Shown here piece after piece: positions 33,327-44,105 of a stretch of 51,246 nt of DNA. Source of the stretch: Oscillospiraceae bacterium (lineage in GTDB: Bacteria; Bacillota; Clostridia; Oscillospirales; JAGBHD01). The notes under the pieces were generated by a model. That model had not been told where the DNA came from, ran no database searches, and worked only from the letters and a program-made list of their open reading frames with translations. The stretch is from positions 1 through 51,246 of the forward strand of contig JAGBHD010000007.1 of NCBI GenBank assembly GCA_018110785.1. The letters run 5' to 3'. Position numbers and translations under genes: made by a program. Every line of letters starts with the position of its first letter. Positions within the stretch are counted from its first letter, which is position 1.

Positions 33327-33329
33327 ACT
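33301..33329 (+). promoter_or_regulatory. Promoter of the fucose operon
   Basis: TTGACT (33301-33306) and TAAACT (33324-33329) are 17 bases apart, inside the AraC remnant. AAAGGAG at 33352-33357 then precedes the first gene. Confidence 0.65.
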
Positions 33330-33365
33330 TTACTTAAATAAACCCTTTAAAAAGGAGAGATAGTT

Positions 33366-33971
33366 ATGGCAGAATATACACGCAAAAAATGGGATAAGGA
33401 TTGGAAAATGAAGGCTTGGGAGGCTTGTCTTCAGAAGATAAGCTACAGAGCTGATATTGCTTTTTTGGGAGATTCGATAACCCATTTAAGCCAGTTTCAA
33501 AAGGATTTTCCCGATAAGGAGATTATAAGCCTCGGAGTTCCCGGATACCCAGTTGCGGCATTTTGGGAATATGTTCAGATGCTTAAAGCTTCAGGGGCTG
33601 AAAAGGTGTTTATAATGGGCGGAATTAACGGACTTAAGGACGATAATATTGATGAAATTGTTGCTGATTATAAAGCCCTTTTAGATTATATAAACGAGGA
33701 AGTTCCCGAAAGAAAATTTTATATTCAGAGCGCTCTCCCCGTAACCGAAAGCGCCCAAGAGAGATACTGCCAGAATACAAGCGTTCGTATTTATAATGAA
33801 AAATTAAAGGCTTTAGCTAAAGAATACGGCGCTACATATATCGAGCTTCATAAATTTTTCTTAGACGAAAAGGAAAATTTAAAAGAGAATTTAACGGGCG
33901 ATGGTGTTCATCCGTTACCTGCAGTTTATAAAAAATGGGCAGAGGAAATTAAGCCCTATATTTACGAATAA
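33366..33971 (+). CDS. SGNH-hydrolase-fold esterase (copy 1)
   Basis: A 201-residue GDSL/SGNH hydrolase. Block I is FLGDSITHLS with the nucleophile Ser, block II has GVPGYP, block III is GGINGL with the Asn, and block V is DGVHPL with the Asp and His. All four residues of the catalytic set are in place. No signal peptide is present, so it is cytoplasmic. SGNH enzymes in such settings often remove O-acetyl groups from sugars; that role is inferred. It is the first gene of an operon with fucU, GH95 and a second SGNH copy, to which it is clearly paralogous from the first residues (MAEYTRKKW versus MPEYARRRW). Confidence 0.8.
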   Translation: MAEYTRKKWDKDWKMKAWEACLQKISYRADIAFLGDSITHLSQFQKDFPDKEIISLGVPGYPVAAFWEYVQMLKASGAEKVFIMGGINGLKDDNIDEIVADYKALLDYINEEVPERKFYIQSALPVTESAQERYCQNTSVRIYNEKLKALAKEYGATYIELHKFFLDEKENLKENLTGDGVHPLPAVYKKWAEEIKPYIYE

Positions 33972-33985
33972 AAAGGAGAAAGGCT

Positions 33986-34405
33986 ATGTTAAAAGGAATT
34001 CCTTCAATTATTTCACCTGAGCTTCTTAAAATTTTAATGGAAATGGGACACGGCGATGAAATAGTTATCGGCGATGGCAATTTTCCCGGAAAATCAACAA
34101 ATGAAAACTGTGTTCGCTTAGACGGACACGGCGCGGTTGATGTTTTAAAGGCAATACTTACCCTTTTTCCGCTTGATACATATCAGCAGCCTGTTTATAT
34201 AATGGAAAAGGTAAAAGGCGATAATGCGCCGACACCTATCTGGGACGAATATGATAAGATTATTGCAGAGCATTCCGACGCTAAAATTGAAAGACTTGAA
34301 AGATTTGAGTTTTACGAGAGGGCAAAGAAAGCTTATGCCGTTGTTATGACGGGGGAAAGCGCGATTTACGCTAACCTCATTCTTAAAAAGGGAGTTATAA
34401 AATGA
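33986..34405 (+). CDS. fucU: L-fucose mutarotase
   Basis: Interconverts alpha- and beta-L-fucose so that the right anomer reaches fucose isomerase. The 139-residue protein follows E. coli FucU closely, including PELLKILMEMGHGDEIVIGD with His22 and Asp30, and at the end FEFYERAKKAYAVVMTGE and ILKKGV. It belongs to the RbsD/FucU family; the FucU-type C-terminal FYERA supports fucose rather than ribose. An AAAAGGAGAAAGG site lies upstream. Its last 4 bases overlap the GH95 start, so the two proteins are translationally coupled. Confidence 0.93.
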   Translation: MLKGIPSIISPELLKILMEMGHGDEIVIGDGNFPGKSTNENCVRLDGHGAVDVLKAILTLFPLDTYQQPVYIMEKVKGDNAPTPIWDEYDKIIAEHSDAKIERLERFEFYERAKKAYAVVMTGESAIYANLILKKGVIK

Positions 34406-36648
34406 GCAAAAAGACCTTTTATTTATCCCCTGCAAAGAAATGGACTGAAAGTTTGCCTTTAGGAAACGGCAAGATTGGCGCTTCGGTTTTCGGCGGAACA
34501 AAAAAAGAGAGAATAACATTAAACCACGATACTTTATGGTCGGGAAGACCGAAAAGAGCCGAGATAAAAAACTTTAAAGCGGGCTTTGAGAAGGCGAAGG
34601 AACTTTTTCGCGCCGACCGTCGCTTAGAGGGAGAAGAGGTTTTAAAGGAAAACTGCCTTGGCGGAAAATGCGAAACCTATCTTACCTTTGGCGAGATGGA
34701 TATAAAATTTAAGGGAATTAAGGCTAAAAATTATAAGCGTACTCTCGATTTGGAAAATTCGATAGCAACGGTTGAGTTTACCTCTAAAAATGTAGAATAT
34801 AAAAGGGAGTATTTTATTTCCTATCCCGATGATGTTTTTGCTGTTCGTTTGAGCGCATCTGAAAAGGGAAAGATATCCTGCCTTGTTTCGATGAGTTCTC
34901 CTTTGAAATCCCAAAAGGTTTTGAAAGACGATACTTTCTTTATAAACGGCGAATGCCCAGGAGAGTCTTATGACCCCGAGACCTTTAAGAGAAAATACAA
35001 ATATTTCAGCGAGCCTAAGAAAAAGGGCGTTCATTTCTCGGGCGGTATTTTGCCCGTAGTTTCGGGTGGAAGCGTAGAATTTTCGAAAAAGGGAATAAAG
35101 ATAGAGTCTGCTGATGAAGCGGTGCTTTTCTTTACAATAAAAACAAACTACGAGGATTATGCTTCTTTCCCCGGTCTTTCTAAAATATCTTATTTTGATA
35201 ATGCGGAAAGCACCCTAAAAGCGGCAGAAGAAAAAGGCTATGAGGCTATTTTATCAGACCATATAGCCGATGTTAAACCGCTTTTCAACAAGGTATCCTT
35301 ATATCTCGGCGAGAGCGACAGAGAGAATGTTCCTACCGATAAGAGATTACAGCTTTTCAAGGAAAACCCCGAGGATATAAGCCTTTATACCCTTTTATTC
35401 AATTTTGGCCGTTATCTTATCATAGCTTCTTCGAGAAAAGGAAGTCTTGCGGCTAATTTGCAGGGTATTTGGAACGATAGCATGGATCCGCCTTGGAATT
35501 CCGACTATCATATAAACATAAATCTGCAGATGAATTATTGGCCTGTTTTAATGTCGGGACTTTCTGATTGCTATGAGCCTTTGATAAAATATATTTCTTC
35601 TATAGCTAAGACAGGTGAGGAAACGGCTAAAGAGCTTTATGGTTACAAGGGCGCTGTTTTGCACCACGGCTCTGATATATGGGCTCATTCTACACCGCTT
35701 ATGAGTCATCCTGTATATGGATATTGGCACGGCGGCGGAGGCTGGATGTGCGAACATCTTTTCGAGTATTATGAATATACGGGCGACAAGGACTTTTTAA
35801 GAGATACAGCATATCCGATAATGAAGAAATTTGCTGAGTTTTATCTTTGCCTTTTAGAGGACAGAGGAGACGGAGTAAAATCTATCTTTATGTCAACCTC
35901 GCCTGAGAATATGTATATGCTCCCAGGCAAAAAAGGAAAGCTTCAGGAATGCTCAGTTGCTAAATCTTCAACTATGTCCGATACGATTGCTTTTGAGCTT
36001 TTTACAAACTGCTTAAAGGCTATTGATATACTATCTCTTTCCGATGAAGAATTTAAAAATGAGCTCGAAACAGCGATTTCCGAAATGAAGCCTTTTTCTA
36101 TCGGAAGCGACGGCAGGCTTTTGGAATGGGATAAGGAACTAATAGAAAAAGAGCCGCTTCACCGCCACGCTTCGCATCTTTACGGCTTACATCCCGCTTC
36201 TTTAATAACAACAGAAAAGACTCCTGAGCTTGCAGAAGCCTGCAAGAAAACTTTAGAGTGCAGAGGAGACGGCGGAACGGGCTGGAGCCTTGCTTGGAAG
36301 GTTAATTTCTTTGCGCGCTTAGGCGACGGCGAGAAGGCACTAAAGCTTATAAATATGCAGCTTAATCCCGTTTCGGGAAATACAGTTTCCTATAAGCAAG
36401 ACGGCGGCACATATCCCAATATGTTTGATGCTCATCCGCCTTTCCAGATTGACGGAAACTTCGGAGTTGTAAGCGGAATTATAGAAATGCTAATAAGAGT
36501 CGAAGACGGAAAGGTTATAACCTTACCTGCGCTTCCGAAAAAATGGGCAAACGGAAAGCTCACAGGCGTTAGGATAAAGGGAAACAAGGTTTGCGACTTA
36601 GAATGGGCAGACGGAAAGCTTGTAAACTTTAAAGAATATACAGAATAG
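34402..36648 (+). CDS. Glycoside hydrolase family 95 alpha-L-fucosidase (or alpha-L-galactosidase)
   Basis: GH95 enzymes remove terminal alpha-1,2-linked L-fucose by an inverting mechanism. The N-terminal beta domain opens with LPLGNGKIGASVFGG and ITLNHDTLWSGRP, the GH95 signature. The (alpha/alpha) barrel follows. Catalytic-site motifs are visible: INLQMNYWP with the Asn residues, HASHLYGLHP, and FQIDGNFG with the conserved Asp. At 748 residues it is a normal length for a domain-complete, unattached GH95. No signal peptide or anchor is seen, so it acts inside the cell on imported oligosaccharides. Co-translation with fucU supports fucose as the product; galactose-side activity in the family cannot be excluded. 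Confidence 0.92.
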   Translation: MSKKTFYLSPAKKWTESLPLGNGKIGASVFGGTKKERITLNHDTLWSGRPKRAEIKNFKAGFEKAKELFRADRRLEGEEVLKENCLGGKCETYLTFGEMDIKFKGIKAKNYKRTLDLENSIATVEFTSKNVEYKREYFISYPDDVFAVRLSASEKGKISCLVSMSSPLKSQKVLKDDTFFINGECPGESYDPETFKRKYKYFSEPKKKGVHFSGGILPVVSGGSVEFSKKGIKIESADEAVLFFTIKTNYEDYASFPGLSKISYFDNAESTLKAAEEKGYEAILSDHIADVKPLFNKVSLYLGESDRENVPTDKRLQLFKENPEDISLYTLLFNFGRYLIIASSRKGSLAANLQGIWNDSMDPPWNSDYHININLQMNYWPVLMSGLSDCYEPLIKYISSIAKTGEETAKELYGYKGAVLHHGSDIWAHSTPLMSHPVYGYWHGGGGWMCEHLFEYYEYTGDKDFLRDTAYPIMKKFAEFYLCLLEDRGDGVKSIFMSTSPENMYMLPGKKGKLQECSVAKSSTMSDTIAFELFTNCLKAIDILSLSDEEFKNELETAISEMKPFSIGSDGRLLEWDKELIEKEPLHRHASHLYGLHPASLITTEKTPELAEACKKTLECRGDGGTGWSLAWKVNFFARLGDGEKALKLINMQLNPVSGNTVSYKQDGGTYPNMFDAHPPFQIDGNFGVVSGIIEMLIRVEDGKVITLPALPKKWANGKLTGVRIKGNKVCDLEWADGKLVNFKEYTE

Positions 36649-36658
36649 GAGAAAAGTC

Positions 36659-37264
36659 ATGCCAGAATATGCTCGCAGAAGATGGGAAAAGGATTGGAAG
36701 ACTAAGGCTTGGGAAAACTGCGTTATAAAATCGGGGATAAAGACCGATTATGCATTTGTAGGCTCATCGAGCACATACATAAGCAATTTCGGAAAGGAAT
36801 TTCCCGATAAAAAGATAATGACCTTTGGAGTTCCAGGATATCCTGTTGCGGCATTTTGGGAAATGGGCGAAATGTTAAAGGCAGTTTCTCCTAAAAAGAT
36901 ATTTATTCTCGGCGGGATAAACGGAATGAAAGAGGGCGGCGCCGACGAAATTATCGAGGACTACAGAGAGCTTTTAGATTATTTCGGCGAAATGGTGCCC
37001 TCGGCAGAGCTTATAGTTCAGGCTATTTGGCCCATAACCAAAAGCGCTACCGAGCGCTATTGCTCGATTGATACTATTAAAGATTTCAACGAAAAGCTCG
37101 AAAAATTAGCAAACGAAAAGGGAAAGAGATTTATAAACATTTATAACGAGCTTACCGATGAAACAGGTTATCTAAAAAGCGATATAACGAGCGACGGAAT
37201 TCATTGCGGACCTTTTGCCTATAATAAATGGAAGGAAGCAGTAAAGACTTATATCTATGAGTAA
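36659..37264 (+). CDS. SGNH-hydrolase-fold protein (copy 2, altered active site)
   Basis: A 201-residue paralogue of the first SGNH gene, the same length and matching along most of its length (for example FGVPGYPVAAFWEMG and FILGGINGMK). In block I the GDS motif is changed to GSS (FVGSSSTYIS): the presumed nucleophile Ser remains, but the neighbouring Asp is Ser. Block V keeps Asp and His (DGIHCGP). Activity may therefore differ in rate or specificity, or be lost. It lies 10 bases downstream of the GH95 gene and ends the operon. No signal peptide is seen. Confidence 0.8.
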   Translation: MPEYARRRWEKDWKTKAWENCVIKSGIKTDYAFVGSSSTYISNFGKEFPDKKIMTFGVPGYPVAAFWEMGEMLKAVSPKKIFILGGINGMKEGGADEIIEDYRELLDYFGEMVPSAELIVQAIWPITKSATERYCSIDTIKDFNEKLEKLANEKGKRFINIYNELTDETGYLKSDITSDGIHCGPFAYNKWKEAVKTYIYE

Positions 37265-37340
37265 AGAGATAGGCGGAATTGGAAGTTCGGATAAGCTGAT
37301 TTTCGGAGAATTTGAAATAAAGTAAGTTTTTATCATTCAA

Positions 37341-37369
37341 TTGACAAAATTTTGGTAAAGTGATAAAAT
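37341..37369 (+). promoter_or_regulatory. Promoter of the ATP synthase operon
   Basis: TTGACA (37341-37346) and TAAAAT (37364-37369) are 17 bases apart. Transcription would begin near 37376. Confidence 0.75.
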
Positions 37370-37384
37370 AGAAGTGTTAATAAA

Positions 37385-37420
37385 AAAGGAGCCAGCTGTC
37401 TGAGGGGGAGCGGCTCCTTT
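37385..37420 (+). promoter_or_regulatory. Leader hairpin of the ATP synthase operon
   Basis: AAAGGAGCC (37385-37393) pairs with GGCTCCTTT (37412-37420), with possible extra pairing inside. It lies about 9 bases after the predicted transcript start, is followed by TTATGTTTTT, and ends 9 bases before the AGGAG ribosome binding site of atpI. It could act as a 5' stabiliser or an attenuator; it might also be a terminator of upstream transcripts. Confidence 0.6.
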
Positions 37421-37440
37421 ATGTTTTTCAGGAGAATTTT

Positions 37441-37827
37441 ATGAAGAAAATAGATTCGGTTGTTTTAAAAGAAACTAAATATATAGCCTTTTTTGCGCTA
37501 ATATTTAGCCTTTGTTTACAGTCTGTTTTTCTTATAATAGGGAAATGGGATTATACCGTTTTGCTCGGAAATCTTTTAAGCTTTTTTGCGGCGGTTGTTA
37601 ATTTTCTTCTTATGGGCATAACTATACAAAATGCGGTAAAAAAAGAGGAAAAGGATGCAAAAACAGCTATGAAGGTTTCATCGACCTATAGAAACCTCTT
37701 TATTCTTGTAATAACCGTTATAGGAATAGTTTTAAAATGCTTTAATACTGTTTCGGTTATAGTTCCGCTGTTTTTTCCCAGAATAGCTATCGCGATAAAA
37801 CCGTTGGTTGATAAAAATAAAGCTTAG
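37441..37827 (+). CDS. atpI: ATP synthase subunit I-like membrane protein
   Basis: A 128-residue protein with about four transmembrane helices (about 14-34, 40-62, 85-102, 104-122) at the head of the F1F0 operon, the usual place of atpI. AtpI proteins help assemble the c ring. The sequence itself is poorly conserved, as is typical, so the call rests on topology and position. CAGGAG lies 7 bases before the ATG. It is followed 18 bases later by atpB. Confidence 0.75.
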   Translation: MKKIDSVVLKETKYIAFFALIFSLCLQSVFLIIGKWDYTVLLGNLLSFFAAVVNFLLMGITIQNAVKKEEKDAKTAMKVSSTYRNLFILVITVIGIVLKCFNTVSVIVPLFFPRIAIAIKPLVDKNKA

Positions 37828-37845
37828 GAAGGAGTGGATAATCTA

Positions 37846-38736
37846 ATGAAAAAAAGAAACCGCATATTTTTAGCGGTAGATATTATTTATATGGCTATGA
37901 TAATTCTGCCGATTATTTGCGGAATAGTTTTAAAGGTTTTGACCAAGCCGCCAAGTAATGGGATAAATGTATCGGGAGCGCAGATATTTTTTAAAATCCC
38001 GATGCCTATTCAGGATCTTCTTATTACTGAAGCTCAGATAAATTCATGGCTTGTTATAATTTCGATATTGGGATTGGTTTTATTTTTAACTCATGGGTTA
38101 AGAACGAAAAATATAAGCCGCCGACAGCATATAGCTGAATGGATAGTTGAAAAGGTCGAGAACATGGTAAAGGACAGTATGGGAGAATATTTTATTGGAT
38201 TTTCTTCCTTTATTGTTGCTATTTTAGGCCTTTCGGGTTTTTCGAGCCTTTTATCGTTATTCGGATTATATCCGCCAACCTCCGATATAAATATTGTTGC
38301 GGGTTGGGCGATTTTAGTATTTATTCTTATAACCTATTATAAATTCAAATGCGGTCCTATAGGATATTTAAAGAGCTTTGCGGAGCCGGTTGCATTTTTA
38401 ACTCCGCTTAATATTATAAGCGAGGTTGCAACCCCGATTTCTATGGCGTTTCGTCATTACGGAAATGTTCTTTCGGGATCTGTAATATCGGTTCTTGTTG
38501 CAACGGGTTTGCAGGGATTATCTTCTATAATTTTAGGGTGGTTGCCCGGATTTTTAGGAGAGTTTCCCTTATTTCAAATAGGTCTTCCTGCTATTCTTTC
38601 AATATATTTTGATGTGTTTAGCGGTTGCTTGCAGGCATATATTTTCGCGATGTTAACCATGATGTATGTTTCGGGAGCATTTCCGATGGAAGATTATTTT
38701 GCAAAAAAACAAAAAAGAAAATTAAAAAAATCATAA
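37846..38736 (+). CDS. atpB: ATP synthase F0 subunit a
   Basis: The stator subunit that forms the ion half-channels against the c ring. Helices are seen near 7-27, 60-78, 109-130, 140-155, 190-210 and 230-275. The essential Arg lies in AFRHYGNVLSGSV, the most conserved motif of the subunit. ATG 37846, with AGGAAGGAG 11 bases upstream, is preferred over a GTG at 37834 that overlaps the ribosome binding site. Length is 296 residues, slightly longer than the E. coli protein. It is the second gene of the operon. Confidence 0.93.
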   Translation: MKKRNRIFLAVDIIYMAMIILPIICGIVLKVLTKPPSNGINVSGAQIFFKIPMPIQDLLITEAQINSWLVIISILGLVLFLTHGLRTKNISRRQHIAEWIVEKVENMVKDSMGEYFIGFSSFIVAILGLSGFSSLLSLFGLYPPTSDINIVAGWAILVFILITYYKFKCGPIGYLKSFAEPVAFLTPLNIISEVATPISMAFRHYGNVLSGSVISVLVATGLQGLSSIILGWLPGFLGEFPLFQIGLPAILSIYFDVFSGCLQAYIFAMLTMMYVSGAFPMEDYFAKKQKRKLKKS

Positions 38737-38748
38737 TTTTGGAGGTAA

Positions 38749-39039
<291 letters not shown>

Positions 39040-39057
39040 TATAGGGAGATATAGGCT

Positions 39058-39564
39058 ATGCAAACTTTAGATGTCATTTCTGTTAATATATGGCAGATTT
39101 TGATTTCTCTTATAAATCTTGTTTTGCTTTTCCTTATTATAAAAAGGTTTTTATTTAAGCCCGTTAAAAAAATTATGGAAAAGCGCGAAAATGAAATAAA
39201 TGATAGATATAATTTAGCAAAAGAGGCTGAAGACACTGCCTTGGAAAGCAAGAAAGAATGGGAAGAAAAGCTTTCGGGCGCCTCAAAGGCAGCTGATGAT
39301 ATTTTGAAAAATGCAACCGAGCAGGCAAAATATCGCGGCGATATTCTTGTTTTAGAAGCGAAAGAAAAGGCTGACGGCATTATAAGAATGGCGAAAAACG
39401 AAGCCGAGCTTGAGAGGAAAAAGGCTGCCGATGGCATAAAGAGAGAGATTGTTGATGTTTCGGGTAAACTTGCTGAAAAAATGCTCGAAAGGGAAATCAA
39501 CACTGAAGACCACAGAGCTTTAATAGATTCTTTCATTGAAGAAATAGGTGATAACAATGACTGA
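39058..39564 (+). CDS. atpF: ATP synthase F0 subunit b
   Basis: The peripheral-stalk subunit. One N-terminal transmembrane helix (about 8-28, ISVNIWQILISLINLVLLFL) is followed by a long, charged, Ala-rich coiled coil (about 40-160) that reaches to F1. Length is 168 residues, normal. AGGGAG lies upstream. Its end overlaps atpH by 8 bases. Confidence 0.93.
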   Translation: MQTLDVISVNIWQILISLINLVLLFLIIKRFLFKPVKKIMEKRENEINDRYNLAKEAEDTALESKKEWEEKLSGASKAADDILKNATEQAKYRGDILVLEAKEKADGIIRMAKNEAELERKKAADGIKREIVDVSGKLAEKMLEREINTEDHRALIDSFIEEIGDNND

Positions 39565-40087
39565 AATCGCTAAAGAATACGCGACAGCGCTTTTTATGCT
39601 TTCCTTAGAGGAAAATAAAAAAGAGGAATATTGGGAAGCCCTTGAATTGGCAAATGCAGTTTTTTCAGAAAACCCCGAATACAAAGAGCTTTTATCCTCG
39701 CCGAGTATTTCTCTTAAAGAAAGACTTTCGGTGCTATCCTCGGCTTTAGGCGGCTTTGTTCCTGAAAAGGTGCTTTCCTTCTTGCAGCTTCTTTGCGAAA
39801 AGGGAAGAATATCGGTTTTCGAAGATTCTATGGCTGAATATAAAGCTTTGTTTGATGCTTCCGAGCATATTTCAAATGCTAAAATAATAAGCGCGATAGA
39901 ATTAACATATGAAGAAAAAAAGAAGCTTTTAGATAAGCTTGAGAAGATATCTAAGGGTAAGGTTAATGCTGAATATGAAATAGATAAATCTCTTATCGGC
40001 GGTATTATTATAGAGCTTGACGGCAAGGTTTTAGACGGCAGTTTAAAATATCGCTTAGATGAAATAAAGGGAGTGATGAATGAATGA
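39557..40087 (+). CDS. atpH: ATP synthase F1 subunit delta
   Basis: Connects the b stalk to the top of F1. The helical N-terminal domain opens with [18 protein letters not shown], and the C-terminal stretch carries [29 protein letters not shown], the typical end of delta subunits. ATG 39557, with AGGTGA 5 bases upstream, is preferred over a GTG at 39548. Length is 176 residues. It overlaps atpF by 8 bases and atpA by 4 bases. Confidence 0.92.
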   Translation: MTEIAKEYATALFMLSLEENKKEEYWEALELANAVFSENPEYKELLSSPSISLKERLSVLSSALGGFVPEKVLSFLQLLCEKGRISVFEDSMAEYKALFDASEHISNAKIISAIELTYEEKKKLLDKLEKISKGKVNAEYEIDKSLIGGIIIELDGKVLDGSLKYRLDEIKGVMNE

Positions 40088-41577
40088 ATGCCAGACCTGA
40101 AGAAATAAGCAGTGTAATTAAAGAACAAATAAAAAATTATAAATCGAAAATAGAAATGAAAGAAACCGGAACGGTTATTCTCGTTGGTGACGGAATTGCA
40201 AGGGTTTACGGGCTCAGAGAATGTATGGCAAGCGAGCTTTTGGAATTTGAAGACGGAAGCTTCGGTATGGCGCAAAACTTAGAAACCGAAACCGTTTCAG
40301 TTGCGCTTTTATCAGATAAAAACGGTATTCGCGAGGGAACAACCGTTAAGAGAACGGGAAAGGTTTTATCTGTTCCTGTAGGAGAGGCGCTTTTAGGAAG
40401 GGTTGTTAACGCATTAGGAGAGCCTATTGACGGGAAAGGCCCTGTTGTAACCGATAAAAGCAGACCTATTGAATCGGAAGCCCCCGGAATAATTGAAAGA
40501 AAGAGCGTTTCTGTTCCGCTTCAAACGGGAATTAAAGCAATAGATAGCATGATTCCTATAGGCAGAGGACAGAGAGAGCTTATTATAGGCGACAGACAGA
40601 CGGGCAAAACCGAAATAGCTATAGATACAATAATCAATCAGAAAAATACCGATGTTATCTGCATCTATGTTGCAATAGGTCAGAAAAACAGCTCGGTAGT
40701 TCAGCTTGCAAACGAGCTTACAAAAGCGGGAGCGATGGAATATACGATAATTGTTTCCGCATCTGCTTCTGAATCGGCACCGCTTCAATATGTTGCCCCG
40801 TATTCGGGCTGCGCTATGGCGGAATATTTCAGAGAGCAAGGCAAGGATGTTTTAATAATTTATGATGATTTGTCTAAACACGCGGTAGCTTACCGTGCTT
40901 TATCTCTGCTTATTCGCCGCCCACCCGGAAGAGAGGCTTATCCGGGAGATGTATTCTATCTTCATTCCCGCCTTTTAGAGCGCGCGGCATGCGTTGCGCC
41001 CGAATACGGCGGCGGCTCGATAACAGCTCTGCCCTTAATCGAAACTCAGGCAGGTGATGTTTCGGCATATATACCTACAAATGTAATATCTATAACAGAT
41101 GGTCAGATATTCTTGGAAACCGAGCTTTTCCATTCGGGCGTTATGCCTGCGATAAACCCCGGTATTTCGGTTAGCCGAGTAGGCGGCTCTGCTCAGCTTA
41201 AAGCTATGAAAAAGGTTTCGGGAGAGCTAAAGCTTCTTTATTCCCAATATAGAGAGCTTCAGGCATTTGCTCAGTTTGGAAGCGATCTTGATGCAGATAC
41301 CAAATCGAGATTGGCTTTGGGAGAAAGAATAGTTGAGGTTTTAAAACAGGGAAGAAATTCTCCTGTCAGAGTAGGCTGTCAGGTTGCGATAGTTTATGCT
41401 GTAATTAACGGATATTTAAACGAGATACCCGTAAATAGGGTTAAAGAATATGAGAGAAATCTTTATGAACTGCTTGAAAATAAACACGGAGATTTCTTAA
41501 AACGAATTGAAGCGGGTTCTTGGGATGAAAATGATATAGAAGAGCTAAAAACGGCCTTGAACGAAATGAAGAGGTGA
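40084..41577 (+). CDS. atpA: ATP synthase F1 subunit alpha
   Basis: The non-catalytic nucleotide-binding subunit of F1. The P-loop is [11 protein letters not shown] near residue 173. The alpha signature [17 protein letters not shown] appears near residue 360, and [13 protein letters not shown] near 260. Length of 497 residues is usual. The start overlaps the atpH stop (ATGA), indicating coupled translation. It sits in the standard H-A-G-D-C order. Confidence 0.97.
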   Translation: MNARPEEISSVIKEQIKNYKSKIEMKETGTVILVGDGIARVYGLRECMASELLEFEDGSFGMAQNLETETVSVALLSDKNGIREGTTVKRTGKVLSVPVGEALLGRVVNALGEPIDGKGPVVTDKSRPIESEAPGIIERKSVSVPLQTGIKAIDSMIPIGRGQRELIIGDRQTGKTEIAIDTIINQKNTDVICIYVAIGQKNSSVVQLANELTKAGAMEYTIIVSASASESAPLQYVAPYSGCAMAEYFREQGKDVLIIYDDLSKHAVAYRALSLLIRRPPGREAYPGDVFYLHSRLLERAACVAPEYGGGSITALPLIETQAGDVSAYIPTNVISITDGQIFLETELFHSGVMPAINPGISVSRVGGSAQLKAMKKVSGELKLLYSQYRELQAFAQFGSDLDADTKSRLALGERIVEVLKQGRNSPVRVGCQVAIVYAVINGYLNEIPVNRVKEYERNLYELLENKHGDFLKRIEAGSWDENDIEELKTALNEMKR

Positions 41578-41581
41578 AGCT

Positions 41582-42385
41582 ATGGGCGCTGATATAAAAC
41601 AATTACGCACCCGAATAAAAAGCGTTAATTCAACCCTTCATCTTACAAAGGCGATGGGGTTGGTTGCCTCCTCGAAAATCCGAAAGGCTACCGAGGCTAT
41701 GTTAAAAGGTCAGGAATACTCTTCGGCTCTTATAGAAACCGTAGATGAACTTTCTTCTTATGAGGAATGTCGAAAAAGTCCTTATATGAAAGAGAGAGAG
41801 GGAGGCAAAATCTGCCTTGTTGTTATCGCGGGAGACAGAGGGCTTGCGGGCGGTTATAACGCTAATGTTTTCAGGCTAATGAGAAATTTTCCTGATGCTA
41901 TGGTTATTCCTATAGGCAAAAGGGCCTGCGAGAGATTTTCGGGAGAGCTTTTATATGCCGAAAAATTCTCATATTCACTTGCCAAAGAAATGGCAGAGGA
42001 TATTTGTCGGGGATTTTTGAATGGAGAATTCGATAGGTTTGGCATAGTTGCAACAAAGTATAATTCGCTTATGTCGCAAGATGCTTATGTTAAATGGATT
42101 TTACCTCTTCAAAAAAGCGAGAAAAAAGCATCTTCAAGCGCTATTTTCGAGCCTGATGAAATAACCGTTTTAAATGCTGTTATACCCGAATATATAGCAG
42201 GAATAATAATTTCCTCTGTTAAAGAGAGCTTTGCTTGTGAGGTTGCCGCAAGACGGGTTGCCATGGATAGCGCAGGAAAGAATGCAAAAGAAATGTTAGA
42301 TGACTTAGGTCTTCAGTATAATCGCGCTCGACAGGGCGCAATAACTCAGGAAATCACCGAAATTGTTGCCGGAAGCGAGGCATAG
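41582..42385 (+). CDS. atpG: ATP synthase F1 subunit gamma
   Basis: The central rotating shaft. The N-terminal coiled coil reads RTRIKSVNSTLHLTKAMGLVASSKI, and the C-terminal helix ends MLDDLGLQYNRARQGAITQEITEIV, both signatures of gamma. The Rossmann-like middle contains VVIAGDRGLAGGYN. At 267 residues it is about 20 shorter than typical, mainly in the middle domain. GAGGTGAAGC provides the ribosome binding site 4 bases after the atpA stop. Confidence 0.94.
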   Translation: MGADIKQLRTRIKSVNSTLHLTKAMGLVASSKIRKATEAMLKGQEYSSALIETVDELSSYEECRKSPYMKEREGGKICLVVIAGDRGLAGGYNANVFRLMRNFPDAMVIPIGKRACERFSGELLYAEKFSYSLAKEMAEDICRGFLNGEFDRFGIVATKYNSLMSQDAYVKWILPLQKSEKKASSSAIFEPDEITVLNAVIPEYIAGIIISSVKESFACEVAARRVAMDSAGKNAKEMLDDLGLQYNRARQGAITQEITEIVAGSEA

Positions 42386-42389
42386 ATAG

Positions 42390-44068
<1,679 letters not shown>

Positions 44069-44071
44069 AAA

Positions 44072-44100
44072 AAGAGCCAACGAAAAAACCGTTGGCTCTT
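44072..44100. terminator. Terminator of the ATP synthase operon
   Basis: AAGAGCCAACG (44072-44082) pairs with CGTTGGCTCTT (44090-44100) around a short A-rich loop. A-runs on the left give T-runs on the minus strand, so it probably also serves the convergent DUF4364 gene. Confidence 0.85.
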
Positions 44101-44105
44101 ATCAT

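Larger units (their letters stand above)
32930..33365. other. Intergenic region between the XRE gene and the fucose operon
   Basis: This stretch holds the possible XRE promoter (near 32956), an AT-rich tract, a CTTCCCAAAAT/ATTTTGGGAAG hairpin (33153-33187), a decayed AraC-type C-terminus and the fucose-operon promoter. I see no intact gene in it. Confidence 0.6.
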
